A stretch of DNA of 64,000 bases. Origin: Streptomyces netropsis. Its GTDB lineage: Bacteria; Actinomycetota; Actinomycetes; Streptomycetales; Streptomycetaceae. The notes under the pieces were generated by a model. That model saw only the letters and a program-made list of their open reading frames with translations, did not search any database and was not told the origin of the DNA. Made by a program: the position numbers and the translations under genes. The DNA is taken from the NCBI RefSeq assembly GCF_014203545.1, contig NZ_JACHJG010000019.1, positions 61,090 through 125,089 on the forward strand. Reading direction: 5' to 3'. Shown here one piece after another: positions 1-8,522 of the stretch (positions are counted from its first letter, which is position 1; the number at the start of each line of letters is the position of its first letter).

Positions 1-1052
1 TCGAAACTCAGCGTACCTCCGGTGAACCGTGCGCGGGGGAAGGCGAGCGAACCGTCATCGAGTCGCGTCCGGTTGAAGGTGACCGTGGCGTTACTGAACT
101 GCGCGTAGTCGAAGCCGACCGTGCTGCCACTGAACCGTGCTTCGTCCATAGCGAGTGTCCCGCCGCTGAGGCTCGCATGGTGAAACGTGATGTCGCCGGC
201 ACCGAGCAGCGCGCCGCAGAAGGAAAGCGCGCTTCCGCTGAACCGCGCCTCGTCGAAGCTGACCGTACCGCCCTGGAATTGTGCGTCGTTGAACGTGACC
301 GTGCCGGGTCCGAATCGTGCGCCATGGAAGGTGACCGCGCCGTCGAGGAATCCGGCACCGTCGAAGCTGATTAGGTCACCGACGAAATCGGCGTCGGCAA
401 AGGAGACACTGCCTCGAAACCGGCAGCCGGAGAAGTCGCCTCCATCGAAGGTCGCGCGGGTGAAATCAAGAGCGCAAGTCGACCAGGAAGACTCCTCCCG
501 TGACTCCTGGAGGTGATCTCGGATGACCTGGATGACCGTCTGCCGTACCTCCCGTTCTCCCTTCTCGTACTGGTCGGACTCCGGGTTCCATTCGTAGGGC
601 ATGCGCAGATAGGCGCACAGGACGTCCACGCAGACCTGGCGTTGCTCCCCCCAGTCGTCGGCCAGCCGGGCCATCGCGTATACGCCGGCGAGGCGCACTG
701 CCGGGCCTTCATGGCCCAGCTGACCGGCCGCCGTGCTGTAGCGATCGGCGAACTGCGTCGCGTCCGCCCGGTGGGCGTCCCCTTCGGCGATGCGCTGCTT
801 GCGGTAGGCGTACACACCGGCGAGGACCGCGCCGAAGACCGTCAGGATGGCGATGCTGAGCTTGATGGCGTCGGGAACGCCCAGGGTCCCCGTGGGTTCC
901 GTCAGCCGGCGGACGAGCCAGTACGCCGCGATCCCGGCGACGCAGGCCACGACCACAGCCAGACCGGCCACGATCCACACAGGCCAGAGGTCCGGCGCAT
1001 ACCGACCACTCGAATGCCGCCATCGACGCGGCCACCAGCGTCTACGGGCCAT
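1..1052 (-). CDS. Pentapeptide-repeat membrane protein (partial, C-terminus off window)
   Basis: The reading frame stays open from an ATG at 1052 to the window edge, about 350 codons. The N-terminus is Arg/Trp-rich, followed by two hydrophobic helices (roughly residues 20-45 and 55-75). A conserved stretch containing MARLADDWGEQRQVCVDVLC comes next. From about residue 185 there is a run of pentapeptide-type repeats with Phe or Leu every five residues (FDGGDFSGCRFRG, FHGARFGPGTVTF). This architecture is a familiar Streptomyces family; the repeats fold as a right-handed quadrilateral beta helix, usually of unknown function. The start lies 5 bases after the stop of the upstream kinase gene, so the two are probably translationally coupled and the protein may be a kinase partner or substrate. 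Confidence 0.75.
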   Translation of the reverse strand, partial: MARRRWWPRRWRHSSGRYAPDLWPVWIVAGLAVVVACVAGIAAYWLVRRLTEPTGTLGVPDAIKLSIAILTVFGAVLAGVYAYRKQRIAEGDAHRADATQFADRYSTAAGQLGHEGPAVRLAGVYAMARLADDWGEQRQVCVDVLCAYLRMPYEWNPESDQYEKGEREVRQTVIQVIRDHLQESREESSWSTCALDFTRATFDGGDFSGCRFRGSVSFADADFVGDLISFDGAGFLDGAVTFHGARFGPGTVTFNDAQFQGGTVSFDEARFSGSALSFCGALLGAGDITFHHASLSGGTLAMDEARFSGSTVGFDYAQFSNATVTFNRTRLDDGSLAFPRARFTGGTLSF

Positions 1053-1057
1053 CGCTT

Positions 1058-1924
1058 TCAGCTCGCCCGACCGCCCGCGGCAGAAATCAACTCCGCTACG
1101 AACTCCCGGCATGAACCGTAACGATGCTCAGGGTCCTTGGCCAGCGCCTTCGTCATCACACGGTCGACGGCCGGCGCGAGGTCCGGGCGACTCTCAGAGA
1201 GGTCCGGGGGTGGTTCGTTTGCGTGCGCCCACAGCAGCGCCATGTCGTCGTCGTGCTGGAACACGGAGCTACCCGCAAGGGCCTCGTATACGACGCAGGC
1301 GAGGTTGTACAGATCGCCCCGACCGTCTACGGGGTGGCCGGAGATCTGTTCGGGGGACACGTAGTCCAGGGTGCCGATGAACTGACCCACTGTCGTGAGG
1401 GACACCTCCTCCAGCGATGGTTTCGCCATCCCGAAGTCCATGAGATACGCATCGTAGGGATCGTCGCCAACAGGGCTTCTGTCCAACAGGATGTTGCCGG
1501 GCTTTACGTCCCTGTGTACGAGACCGTGCTCGTGCGCGGCGTCGAGCGCCGACGCCACCTGCGCGGCGATACGCATCGCACTGTTTACCGGTAGTGGACC
1601 GTCCCGGTCCAGGAGGGCTCCCAAGTCCGGCCCCGAAACGTAACGCATGGCGATGTACAAGACCCCGTTGGCCTCTCCAGCTCCGAAGATCGGCACGATG
1701 TGCGGATGATCGATCGCAGCAGCCATGCGCGACTCATGGATGAAACGTCGACGGAAAACGTTACTGTGCGTCAACTCGGGGGCGAGTACTTTCAGGGCCA
1801 CGACACGGCCCATCCGCAGATCCTTCGCGAGGTAGACGACGCCCATTCCCCCGCGGCCAATCTCACGCTCCACCTGGTAGCCCGCGATCTGTGCACCGAG
1901 CTGAATGGGCTGATATCGGGCCAC
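1058..1924 (-). CDS. Soluble Ser/Thr protein kinase (PknB-like catalytic domain)
   Basis: The 288-residue protein is almost only a kinase domain. It has a glycine-rich loop GRGGMGVVY near residue 24, the ATP-binding Lys in VALKVL, the catalytic loop HRDVKPGN, DFG magnesium loop, and a YVSPEQ-type P+1 region. It stops right after the C-lobe, so it lacks the membrane helix and PASTA or other sensor domains common in larger bacterial kinases. It would phosphorylate Ser/Thr of cytoplasmic partners. The gene ends 5 bases before the pentapeptide-repeat membrane protein, which suggests a coupled kinase/effector pair. All catalytic motifs are intact, so activity is likely; substrate is unknown. Confidence 0.9.
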   Translation of the reverse strand: MARYQPIQLGAQIAGYQVEREIGRGGMGVVYLAKDLRMGRVVALKVLAPELTHSNVFRRRFIHESRMAAAIDHPHIVPIFGAGEANGVLYIAMRYVSGPDLGALLDRDGPLPVNSAMRIAAQVASALDAAHEHGLVHRDVKPGNILLDRSPVGDDPYDAYLMDFGMAKPSLEEVSLTTVGQFIGTLDYVSPEQISGHPVDGRGDLYNLACVVYEALAGSSVFQHDDDMALLWAHANEPPPDLSESRPDLAPAVDRVMTKALAKDPEHRYGSCREFVAELISAAGGRAS

Positions 1925-2205
1925 CCGCCGAAAGTAGCATCCGGACGCCTCGGGCCGATGGATATCGGTAAGGGCTACGGCACGATGTCAGGTGCGGACC
2001 GTCCTCCACGCCAGCCGGCTGATTTCGGCGGCCGTAGAGCACCCCGTCTGCGCGTGCCCCGAGCCGACGGTCAGCTGACCGAGTTCGAGTTCCGATACAC
2101 GGCCTATTTCCTGCAGTGTTTCTTCTGCGGGAACTACGGTCGCTCCACACATGCCCGGGCCGGACAGCCAGTCTCCGGCCTTGTACATGGCTTGCTCCGG
2201 TCGCT

Positions 2206-2538
2206 TCACACATGCCCGGACGCTGATTCCGGCGCCGGTGGCCAGCCGTGCGATTGCGGGCAGGGCACCTGCTCAGCGCAGAAGGTAGGACAGAGCATGG
2301 GGCCCTGCGCGATCAGCGCTCGGTCCCGCGCCCATGTGGCGCCTTCGCCGTGCGCAGCCTCGTCGGCCGGGTGGACCGTGGCATTCACCAGTGCGCTGGT
2401 GGCGGCGGTAGCGGCCGTGTGTGCCGCAGCCCAGTGCGCGACGTGGCGGTCGAACGCGGACTCACCCCGCAGCCAGAGGACGACCTGGTGCTTCGGGCCG
2501 AACGCCTGAATTGCGTCGTGGCAGGTGTCCAGCAGCAC
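2206..2538 (-). CDS. Hypothetical protein (weakly supported)
   Basis: A 110-codon frame with a GTG start lies 11 bases beyond the stop of the GNAT gene. Its first 70 residues look protein-like (MLLDTCHDAIQAFGPKHQVV, then an Ala/His-rich helix), but the tail does not. No family is recognised. A second short frame (1988-2209, 73 codons) downstream contains a segment like KAGDWLSGPGMCGATV, reminiscent of a small zinc-ribbon protein but with too few cysteines. The stretch 1925-2540 may hold gene remnants. Confidence 0.3.
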   Translation of the reverse strand: MLLDTCHDAIQAFGPKHQVVLWLRGESAFDRHVAHWAAAHTAATAATSALVNATVHPADEAAHGEGATWARDRALIAQGPMLCPTFCAEQVPCPQSHGWPPAPESASGHV

Positions 2539-2549
2539 GTCAGAGGTCG

Positions 2550-3158
2550 TTACGGCTCGTCGAGGCTCCGGACCGGCCCGTCCCTTCGGGGTTCAGTCGT
2601 TCGCAGGTTGCGCATCATGACGGCGAAGACGGGGGAGTCCGCGAAAGGCTGTTGCTGCCCGATCTGTTCGTAGCCCCACGATTCGTAGACGGCTTGGACC
2701 CGGCCCTCGCCCGCGGTGGGATCGACCAGCAGCGTGACGCGCTCCTCGACGTGGCCGGCAAGCAGCTCGTCGTGGAGATGCCTGGCGGCCCCCTGACCAC
2801 GCCACGGCTTGCGGAGACAGATCTCCTGGAAGGCCAGGGTGCGGCTGCCTGTCTCGGCGGTGAATCCCTCGGGCAGCGGGATGGTCATCGCCGTCCACCA
2901 GCTGGTGTTGGGTCCCAGCGGGGTGCCGAAGCAAAAGCCCACGGGCTCGCCGACGGCGGTGCGGGCGACGACGGCTTCCCAGCCGGGGCGCTGGGCGTAG
3001 GCAGTCAGGCGCTCGTCGAAGCGTTCGATGCTGTTGAACGGCTTGCTCATGAGTCCGAAGTCGCCGCGGACCTCTGCGTGCAGGTCGAGGATCGTCTGGC
3101 GGACGTCCTCGACGTCGCTGGTGCGGTGGAACGTCAGGTCGTCGGTCTCAGCAGGCAC
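2550..3158 (-). CDS. GNAT-family N-acetyltransferase
   Basis: The 202-residue protein has the GNAT fold signature. Beta strands precede a CoA-pyrophosphate loop around residue 119 (KPWRGQGAARHLH, matching the R/Q-x-x-G-x-G/A motif), followed by a YESWGYEQIG motif near the C-terminus. The family transfers acetyl from acetyl-CoA to an amine; the substrate cannot be read. The ATG overlaps the last 11 bases of the upstream XRE regulator gene on the same strand, so both are co-transcribed. XRE/TPR regulator plus GNAT is a recurrent Streptomyces pairing, but its role is not established. Confidence 0.85.
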   Translation of the reverse strand: MPAETDDLTFHRTSDVEDVRQTILDLHAEVRGDFGLMSKPFNSIERFDERLTAYAQRPGWEAVVARTAVGEPVGFCFGTPLGPNTSWWTAMTIPLPEGFTAETGSRTLAFQEICLRKPWRGQGAARHLHDELLAGHVEERVTLLVDPTAGEGRVQAVYESWGYEQIGQQQPFADSPVFAVMMRNLRTTEPRRDGPVRSLDEP

Positions 3159-4407
3159 TGAGTACCTCCTTCCGGTAGGTGGTCCACTCCCGGGCGGGGG
3201 AGCTGGTGGGGGCGGTCTCGACCAGGTGGGCGGTGAAGTCGTTCAGGAGGTGGGCGGTGCGGCCGTGGGCGAGGGCAGGGGCGACTGTCCGTGCGGTGGC
3301 CACGGCGTGGCCAGCGTCGCCCTGGTGGAGCTGTGCGAGGGCGAGGTAGGCGGTCACCAGGGCCTGGTTGCGGGGCATGCTGGGCTGGAGACGGGCCAGG
3401 GCGGAGTGCGCTCGTGCCTCGGCTTCGTCCCAACGGCCCATCGTGGTGCTGGCGCCGCAGGCGAGCAGGTCGAGCTCCGCCTGGTCGTAGAAGCGCATCC
3501 ACGACGGCCGGCCGGCCCGCTCGTCGACGCGTGAGAGGGAGCGCTGGGCGTTGTCGAGGTTGCGCAGGACGGCCGTGGGGCTGTCGGTGCTGGCCTGGTC
3601 CACGGCCAGACGGGCGTAGGTCAGGGATGCGTACAGCGGGTCGCGGCGGGCGATGGCACTGGCGCGGGCGGCCTCGCTGGCGGCCGTGGCGTCGGTGGGG
3701 CGGCCCAGGTGCCGGTAGAGCGATCCGGCGTGGCCCCAGACCCTGACGATCGTGGGGGAGTCGGCGGAGAGGGCGGCCAGGGTGACGGCCTGGTTCAGGT
3801 AGCCGTTGGCGGCCTGCAGGCGGCGGCCGTCGATGGCGGCCCACATGGCGCTGTCGGTGAAGTGGGCGGCGATGGCGTACAGGCGGGAGCGGATCCGGGC
3901 GGAGGCGGTGCCCCCGTTCTGCAAGGCGAGGGCCTGCTGTGCGAGGGCGGCGGCGCGTTGTTCGACGGCGTCGGTGCCGCCGAGCTGGTCGTCGTCCTCG
4001 ATGAGCTGGTCATGCAGTCGTTCGAGGCGGTCTACGTCGGAGGCGCCGACCCGGTAGGGGGCGTCGGCCTTGGCGGGCGGGATGACGCCGACGGTGGCTG
4101 CTGCGGCTATGGGAGCGGCACGAAGGAAGCGGCGGCGTTGCACGGGGTCCTCCGGGGGTTGCTGGTGGATCGGCGGCGTGAAGCCGAGATCCGACGCGGG
4201 GCATCCGAAAACCTCTTCGAGTGCAAGCCTGGTCCTCGACCTTGGCCAGTGCGTCGCGCCAGCCAGCAGGTTGTGCAGCGTGCGCTCGGAGAAGGTGCCG
4301 TACTTGCCGGTCAGAGCTGCAAGTGCCTCGTTCATCCGGTGCGCTAATTCGGGGCGGCTCATGCCCATTCGGGCCATGCGCTGCCGGAGGATCGTGTTTT
4401 CTCCCAC
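3148..4407 (-). CDS. XRE-type regulator with TPR-like C-terminal domain
   Basis: The 419-residue protein begins with a helix-turn-helix (residues about 5-75, with RMARMGMSRPELAHRMNEAL and a second element ERTLHNLLAGATHWPRSRTR). A short linker carries RRRFLRAAPIAAAATVG, a twin-arginine-like hydrophobic patch typical of this family. The remaining roughly 300 residues are Ala/Leu-rich helical repeats resembling TPRs. Such proteins act as cytoplasmic transcription regulators, often of neighbouring metabolite genes. It is divergent from the biosynthesis-like cassette beginning at 4622 and co-directional with the GNAT gene, so it is the obvious candidate regulator of both. Confidence 0.85.
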   Translation of the reverse strand: MGENTILRQRMARMGMSRPELAHRMNEALAALTGKYGTFSERTLHNLLAGATHWPRSRTRLALEEVFGCPASDLGFTPPIHQQPPEDPVQRRRFLRAAPIAAAATVGVIPPAKADAPYRVGASDVDRLERLHDQLIEDDDQLGGTDAVEQRAAALAQQALALQNGGTASARIRSRLYAIAAHFTDSAMWAAIDGRRLQAANGYLNQAVTLAALSADSPTIVRVWGHAGSLYRHLGRPTDATAASEAARASAIARRDPLYASLTYARLAVDQASTDSPTAVLRNLDNAQRSLSRVDERAGRPSWMRFYDQAELDLLACGASTTMGRWDEAEARAHSALARLQPSMPRNQALVTAYLALAQLHQGDAGHAVATARTVAPALAHGRTAHLLNDFTAHLVETAPTSSPAREWTTYRKEVLSAC

Positions 4408-4621
4408 CCGTCGAACGTAGCGAGATTGCGCACGGACAGCCAGGTAACGGAAGGGTCAAACTTTCCTGATCGCCGCGCGGAAGTCGCGGCCGTTTCTTCC
4501 TGACCCTGCGACGTGGTCCAGCAGTTGACTCCCCTGTGCGCGGCAGGCTGCTTCCCCGACAGCGATGTGCCAGCGGCCCGCCGCTTCCGCTGCTCCCCCG
4601 CACACGCAGAGGAACCTTGCG
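4408..4621. promoter_or_regulatory. Divergent promoter region between XRE regulator and cassette 1
   Basis: These 214 bases separate the start codons of two divergent genes and must carry both promoters. No consensus -35/-10 pair is convincing by eye. AGAGGA lies just before the ATG at 4622 and serves as the ribosome binding site. Operator sites for the adjacent XRE protein are expected here. Confidence 0.5.
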
Positions 4622-5062
4622 ATGACCACCGCCATCTCTTCCGCCATGCTGAAACAGCACGCCGTAGCCCCTGCCGACGGGCCGGAGGGCACGGCGCCCC
4701 TGGACGTCGTGGCCATCACGCGGACCGTTTCCGCGGCGCTGCGGCCCGTCCCTGACGGCGCCACGCTGAACCCCAGAGCGCTCGCCGACTCGATCACCCT
4801 GCTGGCCGGGCACATCGGGCTGCTGCTGCCGATCGCCGAGTGCACGCACCGCCTCAACCGCCCCGCAGGCGCTGGCCCCGGGCTGGTGGGGCACGGCCTC
4901 GCGTACGTCCGCAGGCGCACGCAGTACGCGCCGCCCAATCCGGCCGACTACCCAAGCTGTGCGTACACCTGGGTGCAGGAGTCGGCCAGATGCGTCCAGC
5001 AGCTCCTCGGCCTGGTCCTCGCCGACAACCGCGAACGCCAGCATGCGGCGGCCGCCCGGTGA
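4622..5062 (+). CDS. DUF6415-like hypothetical protein
   Basis: The 146-residue protein resembles the Streptomyces DUF6415 group: a central segment (LRPVPDGATLNPRALADSIT, then LLAGHIGLLLPIAEC) followed by an Arg/Ala-rich helix with LAYVRRRTQY. I chose the ATG at 4622 because AGAGGA sits about 8 bases upstream; a longer frame starting at 4565 has no such site. Function is unknown, but these genes are often found beside XRE regulators. The stop overlaps the next gene start (GTGA), so it belongs to the same operon as the following enzymes. Confidence 0.6.
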   Translation: MTTAISSAMLKQHAVAPADGPEGTAPLDVVAITRTVSAALRPVPDGATLNPRALADSITLLAGHIGLLLPIAECTHRLNRPAGAGPGLVGHGLAYVRRRTQYAPPNPADYPSCAYTWVQESARCVQQLLGLVLADNRERQHAAAAR

Positions 5063-5271
5063 GCGCCCGGCACACCAGTAACAACGCCATCGACACCTCG
5101 CACCCCCTGCGAGCCTTCCTCGTGCTGGTCGCCGTCGCGGTGGGCGTCCCCGCCGGGCTCTTGCACGAGCAGGCCGGCGGAGACCTGAATCAGTCTTCGC
5201 CCCCGCTGCCGGCCACGGCGGCGGATGTCGCGTCGGGCGGCACCCATCCGAACGGAGGCCGTGATGCCTGA
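5059..5271 (+). CDS. Small single-helix membrane protein
   Basis: A 70-residue product starts at a GTG overlapping the previous stop codon. A single hydrophobic segment (AFLVLVAVAVGVPAGLL, residues about 19-35) is followed by a polar tail rich in Ser, Pro and Gly. No family is recognised. Its reading frame overlaps the start of the NDP-kinase-like gene by 8 bases, as expected for a translationally coupled operon member. Confidence 0.5.
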   Translation: MSARHTSNNAIDTSHPLRAFLVLVAVAVGVPAGLLHEQAGGDLNQSSPPLPATAADVASGGTHPNGGRDA

Positions 5272-6142
5272 ACGCACCACCCGGCCCGATGTGGGCCGTG
5301 CGCTCGATCTCGCGGGCCCCGCCTGGAAGCAGTTGACCCGCCTGCGCGGCAAGGACCAGGTGTTCGCCCGGGACCTGCATGCCCGGGAGGCGTGGGCGAC
5401 GCTGACGACGGTGCTCGGCACCGAGAGGGCGTACGCGTTCGCCGAGCGGGTCGCCGTGATGTGGGTGCGGCCGGACGCCTTCGCCGCCGGTGCGGCGCGT
5501 CGGGTGCTGGCCGCCACCGAGGAGGCCGGGTTCCGTCCGGTGGCCGCGCGGCTTGTTCGGGTGGACCGGTGCGGGGTGCGGGCGTTGTGGGCGTACATGT
5601 GCCGGTGGGCGACGATCGAGCGGCTGTGGCTGCTCGACGCGCTCGTCGCCCTGGGCCCGGGGCTGCTGGTGCTGTGGGCCGACGGCACCGGGGAGTCGGC
5701 GTCGGTGCGGATGAGCGCGGTCAAGGGCAGCAACGCCCCGCACCGGCGGACCGGGCCGAGCCTGCGGGATGTCGCGGGGGCCCCAAACCGATTGTTGACC
5801 ATGGTGCACACCGCGGACGAGCCCGCCGACGTGGTCCGCGAACTCGGCGTCCTCTTCCCCTGGCCCGAGCGCGCGGCGCTGGTCGCCGAGGCGGCCCGGA
5901 ATCTGGCCAGCCGCGCGCCCTGCCCGCTCGACGCCGCGGTCGCCGAGGTCGAGGACGAGCTGCCGCCGCTCGGAGTACCGAAACCGAGCACCGACGCCCC
6001 CGCCCTGGACGAGCTGACGACCGGGCCGCTTGAGCAGCGGTGGGCGGCGCTGTGGGCGGCCTCCCAGATGTGGCCCCTGCTGACCAGGAGCCCCGGGCCG
6101 GCAGCGTGGCCCGAGCAGGAGACGAGGAGCCCATGGCGATGA
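5264..6142 (+). CDS. Nucleoside-diphosphate-kinase-like protein
   Basis: The 292-residue protein has an N-terminal helix region, then an NDP-kinase-like fold from about residue 57. AVMWVRPDAF replaces the usual xLIKPDxx strand, SAVKGSNAPHRRTGPSLRD matches the nucleotide-binding loop of NDP kinases, and TMVHTADEPADV matches the NxxHGSDS active-site strand. The candidate phosphohistidine is His182. A roughly 90-residue C-terminal extension is not part of a normal NDP kinase (about 140 residues). The Lys of KPD is Arg here, so catalysis is uncertain. Its place directly before an aminotransferase suggests a role in a nucleotide- or phosphoryl-linked step, or a regulatory role. Confidence 0.65.
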   Translation: MPERTTRPDVGRALDLAGPAWKQLTRLRGKDQVFARDLHAREAWATLTTVLGTERAYAFAERVAVMWVRPDAFAAGAARRVLAATEEAGFRPVAARLVRVDRCGVRALWAYMCRWATIERLWLLDALVALGPGLLVLWADGTGESASVRMSAVKGSNAPHRRTGPSLRDVAGAPNRLLTMVHTADEPADVVRELGVLFPWPERAALVAEAARNLASRAPCPLDAAVAEVEDELPPLGVPKPSTDAPALDELTTGPLEQRWAALWAASQMWPLLTRSPGPAAWPEQETRSPWR

Positions 6143-7401
6143 ACCCCACCACCGATCCCCCCGCGGAGACGCCCCGCGTGCAGGAGCAGGCGATGCTGTG
6201 GCCGTGGTGGTCCGAGGGCGCCGTCGAGATGGTGCGGTGGCTGCTGGATGAGGGCGACATGGCCGCCGCCGGCCGGGACCACCCGCAGATCGCCGAGTGC
6301 GAGCAGCTCGCCGGGGACGTCCTGGCCCCGGGGCGACCGGTGATGCTGTGCGACTCGGGCACCGGCGCGCTGGAGACCGGCTACGCCGCCCTGCAGGTGG
6401 AGCCGGGCAGCGAGGTGCTGGTGGCCAGCCATAGTTTCCGTGCCACGGTGACCGCGATGCTTTCCCAGGGCCTGGTCCCGGTGTTGTGCGACGCCGACCC
6501 GGCCACCGGCGGGATCGACCTGCGGGACGCCGCCGCACGCCTCACCCCGCGCACCGCCGCCCTGACCGTCACGCACACCTGGGGCCGCCCCGTCCCCCTG
6601 GACGCGGTACGGCGGTTCGGCGACCGGCACCACCTCGCCCTGATCGAGGACTGCTCCCACGCCCACGGGACGACCTGGCGGGGCCGCCCGGTCGGCACCG
6701 TCGGGGATGTGGCGGTGTGGTCGTGCGGCACCTGGAAGATGGCCACGGGTGGCAAGGGCGGTCTGCTGACGGCCCGGGACCGGATGGTGTGGGAGCGAGC
6801 GCAGGTGCTGGCCCATCCCAAGCACCACGCCCTGGCCCGTGTCCGCGACCCGCGGCTGCGGGCGTTGGCCGTCACCGGCGCCGGGCACAACCGGCGGCCC
6901 ACCCCCGTGGCGGCGGTGCTGGTCGCCGACCACCTGCGGCGTCTGCCGCACACCCTCGCCACCAAGACCGAGCGTCAGACGGACGTCGAAAAGCTGCTCG
7001 CCAACGCCTTCTCCGCCCTGGTGCCGCTGCCCGAGCCGACCGGCCGTACGGCTGGGGCGCTCTACAAGTGGCACTGGCGCCTGGCTGACCCCTCACACCC
7101 TGTCGACGCCGTGATTCGGGCACTGCACACCGCCGGGGTGCGGGCCCGGCGTCCGGCGCGGCCGCTGCACCACACGCCGCTGTTCACCGACCCCGGACTC
7201 GGAGCGGCGCTACGGCTGCCCCCCATCCCCCCGGCCGACCCGGACGGCTTCCCGGGCACGGACCGGCTCCTCGCCGGGCTGGTGGAGATCGACACCCGGG
7301 ACATGTACGAGCCGCTGCCCGACGGCGACCCGGACCCGTACGAGCGCGCGCTGGCCGCCGCCGCGCGCGAGCTGCACACCCTCAACAGGAAGGACCGATG
7401 A
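6133..7401 (+). CDS. DegT/DnrJ/EryC1/StrS-family PLP aminotransferase
   Basis: This 422-residue protein carries the family landmarks: a GTGALETGY-type cofactor-binding turn near residue 78, the LIEDCSHAHG aspartate that contacts the pyridine nitrogen, and WKMATGGKGG with the Lys that forms the Schiff base. The family aminates keto-sugars or keto-cyclitols, and some members act on other carbonyls; the substrate here is unknown. Start choice is ATG 6133 with GAGGAG upstream, overlapping the previous gene by 10 bases. The next gene starts within its stop codon (ATGA), so the genes form a single coupled operon. Confidence 0.88.
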   Translation: MAMNPTTDPPAETPRVQEQAMLWPWWSEGAVEMVRWLLDEGDMAAAGRDHPQIAECEQLAGDVLAPGRPVMLCDSGTGALETGYAALQVEPGSEVLVASHSFRATVTAMLSQGLVPVLCDADPATGGIDLRDAAARLTPRTAALTVTHTWGRPVPLDAVRRFGDRHHLALIEDCSHAHGTTWRGRPVGTVGDVAVWSCGTWKMATGGKGGLLTARDRMVWERAQVLAHPKHHALARVRDPRLRALAVTGAGHNRRPTPVAAVLVADHLRRLPHTLATKTERQTDVEKLLANAFSALVPLPEPTGRTAGALYKWHWRLADPSHPVDAVIRALHTAGVRARRPARPLHHTPLFTDPGLGAALRLPPIPPADPDGFPGTDRLLAGLVEIDTRDMYEPLPDGDPDPYERALAAAARELHTLNRKDR

Positions 7402-8507
7402 TCATGCATCCGCTGTCCACGCCGTTACGGCTGCGCGAGGTGGAGCTGCGCAACCGGATCGGGCTCCCCGCCATGAGTACCTACCAGGCCGCCGCCGGGA
7501 ACCTGCCCGACCCACGATGGCACCTGCCCCACTACCTCACTCGCTCGATCGGCATGGGCCTGGTCATTGTGGAGGCCACCGCCGTCGCCCCCGAAGGGCT
7601 CGCCACACCCCACGATTTGGGGCTGTGGGACGACGAGCAGACCAAGGCTCTCGCCGCCCTCGCGGACGTCATCGCCGACCAGGGCGCCGTCCCCGGCCTC
7701 CAGCTCTCCCACGCCGGGCGCAAGGCCTCCCGCTCCCGCCCCTTCGGCCCCGGCGGGGACGCACCGCTCGCCGAGGCGGACGGCGGCTGGCAGCCACTGG
7801 GCCCCTCGCCCCTTCCTTTCGCCGACGGCTACCGCGCCCCCACATCCATGACGCCCGCCCAGCTCAAGGAGGCTGTCAGGCAGTTCGCGGCGGCGGCCGC
7901 CCGGGCCGCCACGGCCGGGTTCCGGCTCCTGGAGCTCCACGCCGGACACGGCCGGCTCCTGCACTCCTTCCTCTCCCCCATCGCCAACCAGCACAGCGAC
8001 GCCTACGGCGGCGACTTCACCGGCCGGACCCGGCTGCTGCGCCAGGTCGTCCGCGCGGTGCGCACCACGTGGCCGGCCGAGCTGCCGCTCGTGGTTCGGC
8101 TGTCGGTACGCGACTTCCTGCCCGGCGGCTGGTCCCTGGAGGACACCATCCGCCTCGTCCCGCTGCTCGCCGACGACGGGGCCGACCTGATCGACTGCAC
8201 CTCCGGCGGCATCGCCCGCCCCGAGACCCGCCCCACCGGACCCGCCTGGCAGGCCCCCTACGCCCACGCCGTCCGCCGCGACAGCGGGGTGCCGACGGCG
8301 GCCGTCGGGAAGATCACCACCCTGGAGCAGGCCGAGCAGCTGCTCGCGGAAGGGGCTTGCGATCTCGTCCTGATGGGCCGGGCGCTGCTCGTCGACCCGA
8401 TGCTGCCCGCCCGGCACGACCACAGCCTCGCCCCCGCCCCCTACCAGCGGGCCCTGGCCACCACCACGGTCGGCCCGGACGACGGCCACCTGCCCCCCGA
8501 ACTCTGA
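7398..8507 (+). CDS. Old Yellow Enzyme-family NADH:flavin oxidoreductase
   Basis: The 369-residue TIM-barrel flavoprotein resembles the YqjM-like branch of OYEs. Visible motifs are the N-terminal LRNRIGLPAMST, GLQLSHAGRKAS, the active-site strand ELHAGHGRLLHSFLSPIANQ with its H-x-G-H pattern, and the C-terminal phosphate loop VGKITTLEQAE through DLVLMGRALLVDP. Members reduce activated C=C bonds with NAD(P)H and FMN. The usual Tyr after HAHG is Arg here. Coupled by 4-base overlap to the aminotransferase, it probably acts on an enone or dienone intermediate of the same pathway. Confidence 0.88.
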   Translation: MIMHPLSTPLRLREVELRNRIGLPAMSTYQAAAGNLPDPRWHLPHYLTRSIGMGLVIVEATAVAPEGLATPHDLGLWDDEQTKALAALADVIADQGAVPGLQLSHAGRKASRSRPFGPGGDAPLAEADGGWQPLGPSPLPFADGYRAPTSMTPAQLKEAVRQFAAAAARAATAGFRLLELHAGHGRLLHSFLSPIANQHSDAYGGDFTGRTRLLRQVVRAVRTTWPAELPLVVRLSVRDFLPGGWSLEDTIRLVPLLADDGADLIDCTSGGIARPETRPTGPAWQAPYAHAVRRDSGVPTAAVGKITTLEQAEQLLAEGACDLVLMGRALLVDPMLPARHDHSLAPAPYQRALATTTVGPDDGHLPPEL

Positions 8508-8522
8508 CCCCAGGAGCACCGG

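Noticed and set aside
4010..7074. Very long minus-strand open frames (842 and 708 codons)
   Set aside because: They lie antisense to clearly coding genes (XRE regulator, aminotransferase) and have Arg/Pro/Gly compositions typical of GC-rich shadow frames.
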